NCBI RefSeq assembly: GCF_014270105.1
Contig: NZ_JACNMF010000004.1
Location: 370,944 to 434,943, forward strand
DNA length: 64,000 bases
Direction of reading: 5' to 3'
From: Hyunsoonleella aquatilis
Lineage (GTDB): Bacteria; Bacteroidota; Bacteroidia; Flavobacteriales; Flavobacteriaceae
The notes beneath the pieces are model-generated. The model was not told the origin of the DNA. It saw nothing but the letters and a program-made list of their open reading frames with translations, and made no database searches. Position 1 is the first letter of the stretch. Each line of letters begins with the position of its first letter. The translations under genes were made by a program, and so were the position numbers. Below are positions 60,988 through 64,000 of the stretch, in pieces.

Positions 60988-61016
60988 AAGTTTTAAGTGC
61001 CTTAAGTATTTAGAGT
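60988..61016. repeat. Left border repeat of the four-helix-bundle gene
   Basis: AAGTTTTAAGTGCCTTAAGTATTTAGAG is an imperfect inverse of 61431-61455 on the other side of the gene (shared core AAATACTT-AGGCA-TTT). A further copy of CTAAAATACTTAAAG at 61026-61040 can pair with it as a hairpin. Confidence 0.5.
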
Positions 61017-61073
61017 TTAGAGTGTCTAAAATACTTAAAGTTTTGAGTTTTAGATTCTATTATAAAATGAATT

Positions 61074-61424
61074 TCAAAGTTTATTTGCTATTGAAGTGAA
61101 AATTGCCAGAAGTTCTTTGGCCTCTTTTCGGAGGTCTTTCAAATTTATATTTGACCAGCTCAATTCTTCAATTATTTCCAACCAATAATCTGTTTCACTT
61201 ACTTCGCCCAAGCTAATCTTAATCTTATTTTTAAAGTCCTTCGGACTTCGAGACCGATTAGCCTCCCTATAATTTGCTCCAACGCTTGTTCCAGATTTTG
61301 TAAGTTGATTTCTAAGTACAATTGCTTCGGGACTTTGAGGCAAACTTGAGGATAAGTTAATAATATCTATTGCGAACTTAACCGTGCGCTTTTCCAACTT
61401 GATAGCAAATTCTTTATTCGTCAT
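61074..61424 (-). CDS. Four-helix-bundle protein (S23/bAvd family)
   Basis: This 116-residue helical protein has the family core: FAIKLEKRTVKFAIDIINLSSSLP, LRNQLTKSGTSVGANYREANRSRSPKDF and ETDYWLEIIEELSW. The family includes proteins encoded in 23S rRNA intervening sequences and the Avd accessory proteins of diversity-generating retroelements. No reverse transcriptase or variable-protein gene is nearby. Imperfect inverted repeats lie on both sides (60988-61016 and 61431-61455), which suggests a small mobile unit. Confidence 0.88.
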   Translation of the reverse strand: MTNKEFAIKLEKRTVKFAIDIINLSSSLPQSPEAIVLRNQLTKSGTSVGANYREANRSRSPKDFKNKIKISLGEVSETDYWLEIIEELSWSNINLKDLRKEAKELLAIFTSIANKL

Positions 61425-61430
61425 GTTTCA

Positions 61431-61455
61431 CAACTTTAAATACTTTAGGCATTTT
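61431..61455. repeat. Right border repeat of the four-helix-bundle gene
   Basis: CAACTTTAAATACTTTAGGCATTTT is an imperfect inverse of the left border at 60988-61016 and ends against the MATE stop codon at 61454-61456. Confidence 0.5.
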
Positions 61456-62839
61456 AGCGCACTTTTAACTTTTGATTAATTAAAATTTTAGTCAAATAAT
61501 TAAATCGAAGATACAATAAAATCGCAGCAACGGTCAATCCGGCCAAGAGGCCAATCCAAATCCCCATGCTTCCTAAAGCTTCAGATTTCCCTAAAAACCA
61601 GCAAATAGGAAACCCGACTACCCAATAGGCAATGAACACGAGTATCATCGGGATTTTAACATCCTGCAACCCTCTCAATGCTCCCAACACCATCACTTGA
61701 ATACTATCGCTAATCTGAAAAACTGCAGCTACCAATAATAATTTAGATGCGATTTCCATAACCTCTTTATTGTCCATGGCATTTTCCACATCGTTATAAT
61801 CCAAATACAATTTAGGCAATTGGCCATGAAAGGCAAAAAACAAAATAGCAAACCCCGTGGCCAAAATAATTCCGAAAAAAAGGATAGAAAATGCTATGCG
61901 GCGTAATTCGAAATAGTTCTTCAAACCTTTTTGATTGCCAACACGAATCATGGCGGCCACACCCAATCCCATGGCTACCATAAAAGTCATCGATGATAGG
62001 TTAAGTGCAATTTGATTGGCCGCTTGAGGGTTCTTTCCCAAAAGGCCACTTAACCAGATGGCAGCGGTAAAAATAGCCACCTCAAAAAACATCTGCATCG
62101 CACTTGGCATGCCGAGGTTGACGATTTTTTTCACCATGAATTTATCTAAAATCAAAAACTTTATGTTGGAAACATAATATTTCGATTTCTCTTTTTGCTG
62201 TAACAAAAACCAGAGATAGGCCACCATCACAAAACGCGATATCAACGTGCCATAGGCAGCACCGACAATACCCATTTGGGGCATCCCTAACTTCCCAAAA
62301 ATCAAAATATAGTTCAAAATGATGTTAATGATATTGGCCAACAATGTGGCGTACATCGGATGTTTCGTCATGGAGAGCCCATCGCTAAATTGCTTAAACC
62401 CTTGAAACATAATGAGCGGAATTAAAGAGAACGCCACCAAATCTAAATAAGGAATAGCGAGCGCTACCACCTCATCAGGCTGTTGCATTAAATACATCAA
62501 TGGTTTTGAAAAAAATACCATAAGAAACAGTAATACCCCCAACACCGTACATAAAAAAAGACCGTGCTTAAAATATGATTTTCCATTTTCGAAATGCTTT
62601 TCAGCATCAGCCTCGGCAATTAAAGGAGTAATCGCCGTTGAAAACCCTATACCTAAGGACATCGCAATGAACATGAAACTATTGCCCAAAGAAACGGCCG
62701 CCAATTCAGCGGTGCCCAACTGCCCAACCATGATATTATCGACAAAACTAACAAAGGTATGCCCGAGCATACCAAGCATCACAGGGGATGCCAGTTGCCA
62801 GTTATATTTGAATTCTTTGGTATACTGTCGCAATTGCAT
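61454..62839 (-). CDS. MATE family efflux transporter
   Basis: This 461-residue transporter has 12 predicted membrane helices arranged as two homologous halves. NorM-type landmarks include MLGHTFVSFVDNIMVGQLG at the N-terminus and NQIALNLSSMTFMVAMGLG in the second half. It would export cationic drugs or metabolites with sodium or proton exchange. The promoter region 62840-62960 is AT-rich with no clear -7 element. No regulator is adjacent. Confidence 0.93.
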   Translation of the reverse strand: MQLRQYTKEFKYNWQLASPVMLGMLGHTFVSFVDNIMVGQLGTAELAAVSLGNSFMFIAMSLGIGFSTAITPLIAEADAEKHFENGKSYFKHGLFLCTVLGVLLFLMVFFSKPLMYLMQQPDEVVALAIPYLDLVAFSLIPLIMFQGFKQFSDGLSMTKHPMYATLLANIINIILNYILIFGKLGMPQMGIVGAAYGTLISRFVMVAYLWFLLQQKEKSKYYVSNIKFLILDKFMVKKIVNLGMPSAMQMFFEVAIFTAAIWLSGLLGKNPQAANQIALNLSSMTFMVAMGLGVAAMIRVGNQKGLKNYFELRRIAFSILFFGIILATGFAILFFAFHGQLPKLYLDYNDVENAMDNKEVMEIASKLLLVAAVFQISDSIQVMVLGALRGLQDVKIPMILVFIAYWVVGFPICWFLGKSEALGSMGIWIGLLAGLTVAAILLYLRFNYLTKILINQKLKVR

Positions 62840-62963
62840 TCGGCAAAAATAAAGTTTACGGGTGGCTTTACCGAATTAGGTAGTACGCATTTTAGAAATT
62901 TACACTTATTAACATATGTTAATAATTTTAGTTAAAAAGTTCTGGAGAAAACATGTGTTTTCT

Positions 62964-63102
62964 TACCTTTGCTTTGGTAATAAACGTCTCAAAGAAACTA
63001 ATAGCATAAAGGAACTACTGGCTTTCATTTTAAAAGGGATTTAAAAAATAAGAGCTCGAGTTTCGATATTTGAAAAGGGAAAATTTTGGTTTTCCCTTTT
63101 TT
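62964..63102 (+). ncRNA. Candidate small RNA gene (promoter to terminator)
   Basis: The gap between the divergent MATE start and the nitronate monooxygenase stop holds TACCTTTG (62964-62971), an exact -7 element, and a perfect terminator at 63073-63102. No reading frame of useful length lies between them. A transcript of about 125 bases starting near 62979 is predicted. It might instead be a leader or have no product; expression evidence is not available here. Confidence 0.4.
63073..63102 (+). terminator. Rho-independent terminator
   Basis: AAAAGGGAAAA and TTTTCCCTTTT form a perfect 11-bp stem around TTTTGG, followed by more T residues. It can end the candidate small RNA on the plus strand, and with weaker T richness the nitronate monooxygenase transcript on the minus strand. 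Confidence 0.88.
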
Positions 63103-63105
63103 ATT

Positions 63106-64000
63106 TTAAAATTTGAAATGCTCCGGATTAGTCCTTGCCTCCTCAAATTCGCTCAAAATATCTCGAACAATAGTTTCAACAGGTTTTATATCATGTATCA
63201 TCCCTGATATTTGTCCAATCTCCAATTCGCCTTCCTCCAAATCCCCTTCAAACATGCCTTTTTTGGCACGCCCTCTTCCAAGGAGCCCCCTCAACACTTC
63301 AACACTTGGGCTTTTTTTGTACAGTTCCTGGACATCCTGATAAAACTTATTTTTAATCAATCGCACAGGTGCGAGTTCCTTTAAAGTCAATTGGGTATGC
63401 CCTTCCTTGGCATCAACTATGGCTTTTTTAAAGGCTTCATGCGCCGAACTTTCTTCACTAGCGGCAAATCGACTTCCAATCTGAACACCATCTGCTCCTA
63501 AAATCATACAGGCCAACATGGCGCGCCCGGTTGCAATGCCTCCCGCCGCAATTAAAGGAATCTTAATCTGCTCTTTGACCATCGGGATTAACGTTAGCGT
63601 AGTCGTTTCGTCCCGACCGTTATGCCCACCGGCCTCGAAACCTTCGGCAACAATGGCATCCACTCCAGCTTCTTGGGCTTTCAGTGCAAACTTTACACTG
63701 CTTACCACATGCACTACAGTAATACCTCGTTCCTGCAACCAACCTGTCCAAGTTTTTGGATTTCCGGCAGAAGTAAAAACGATTTTAACTCCTTCCGACA
63801 CAATGATATCCATGATTTTTTCGATGTCAGGATAAAGCATTGGCACATTCACTCCGAAAGGTTTGTCCGTAGCTTTTTTGCACTTTTGAATATGCTCCCG
63901 CAACACTTCGGGATACATGGATCCGGCACCGATCAAACCAAGAATACCAGAATTGCTTGCCGCGGACGCCAAACGCCAACCACTGTTCCAAACCATACCC
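63106..64000 (-). CDS. Nitronate monooxygenase (partial)
   Basis: The visible 296 or more residues belong to the FMN-dependent 2-nitropropane dioxygenase family. A TIM barrel is indicated by GVNVPMLYPDIEKIMDI, then IVAEGFEAGGHNGRD and AAGGIATGRAMLACMILGADGVQIGSRFAAS with the phosphate-binding glycines. The reading frame stays open to the window edge. An in-frame ATG at 63996 (MVWNSGWRLASAASN) is probably internal, because family members have about 15 residues before it. The enzyme oxidises toxic alkyl nitronates. Confidence 0.9.
   Translation of the reverse strand, partial: GMVWNSGWRLASAASNSGILGLIGAGSMYPEVLREHIQKCKKATDKPFGVNVPMLYPDIEKIMDIIVSEGVKIVFTSAGNPKTWTGWLQERGITVVHVVSSVKFALKAQEAGVDAIVAEGFEAGGHNGRDETTTLTLIPMVKEQIKIPLIAAGGIATGRAMLACMILGADGVQIGSRFAASEESSAHEAFKKAIVDAKEGHTQLTLKELAPVRLIKNKFYQDVQELYKKSPSVEVLRGLLGRGRAKKGMFEGDLEEGELEIGQISGMIHDIKPVETIVRDILSEFEEARTNPEHFKF

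Noticed and set aside
61074-61424. Diversity-generating retroelement based on the Avd-like protein
   Set aside because: No reverse transcriptase, template repeat or C-type lectin variable gene is found in the neighbourhood.

Overview
The window looks like chromosomal DNA from a marine-type member of the Flavobacteriaceae (Bacteroidota). Three things point there. Promoters carry the Bacteroidota -7 element TAnnTTTG, and recognisable Shine-Dalgarno sites are mostly absent. The gene families are typical of the group: fused ccoNO, a LETM1-related protein, 2TM-domain proteins, DUF4468, DUF2911 and DUF4331. Families of short palindromic repeats sit between genes. No rRNA, tRNA, CRISPR array, prophage or complete insertion sequence was found. 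The first and last genes are cut by the window ends.

Region by region: (1) 1-8.9 kb holds a MarR-controlled fatty-acid beta-oxidation operon in fadN-fadA-fadE order, then an M1 metallopeptidase and a YdeI-like protein. (2) 8.9-13.4 kb holds a minus-strand operon whose first product fuses a sucrose-phosphatase-like HAD domain to an (alpha/alpha)6 glycosidase. It is followed by a sucrose-phosphate-synthase-like glycosyltransferase and a PfkB sugar kinase, so it probably makes and recycles sucrose or a related sugar. (3) 13.4-16.7 kb holds a VWA protein and a chelatase-type AAA+ ATPase, separated by a DUF559 endonuclease gene set among palindromic repeats. (4) 16.8-26.8 kb is the complete cbb3 oxidase locus: a Crp/Fnr regulator, ccoI, ccoS, ccoNO, ccoQ, ccoP, ccoG, ccoH and a TauE/SafE membrane protein. 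(5) 27.0-32.1 kb is a TetR-ABC-HlyD-TolC export operon whose ATPase has lost most catalytic motifs. (6) 32.1-38.1 kb mixes stress and redox genes: HxlR, a DJ-1-like protein, an F420-reductase-like protein, DUF4468, UspA, hemN and a Cu/Zn SOD lipoprotein. (7) 38.2-46.2 kb has an ECF sigma/anti-sigma pair, an SDR, two DUF4331 proteins with a TPR lipoprotein, a LETM1-related protein and a Fic protein. (8) 46.2-51.5 kb is a LytTR/LytS locus with a family of 2TM proteins, followed by TPR, DUF2141 and TonB genes. (9) 51.8-64 kb has a NYN protein, a second Fic protein with an obvious operator, an M23 peptidase, an ECF-linked adhesin-like operon, meaB, PAP2, a four-helix-bundle gene, a MATE pump and a nitronate monooxygenase.

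The clearest regulatory signal is a 14-bp box, ATGAyAnnTrTCAT. It lies at an identical 33-bp centre-to-centre distance upstream of a -7 element in front of ccoI, ccoSNOQP, hemN-uspA and tonB. This is class II activator geometry and probably defines the regulon of the local Crp/Fnr protein.

The other strong signal is the repeats. Four copies of a GCGTTAGGGATTG...AACGCCC element, palindromes nested inside other repeats and once inside a coding sequence, and two small genes (DUF559 and four-helix-bundle) bracketed by repeats suggest small mobile cassettes. Intergenic stretches over 300 bases are 19955-20355 (repeats plus the cco promoter), 34141-34441 (a promoter and a hairpin leader) and 57887-58272 (one repeat element and little else).
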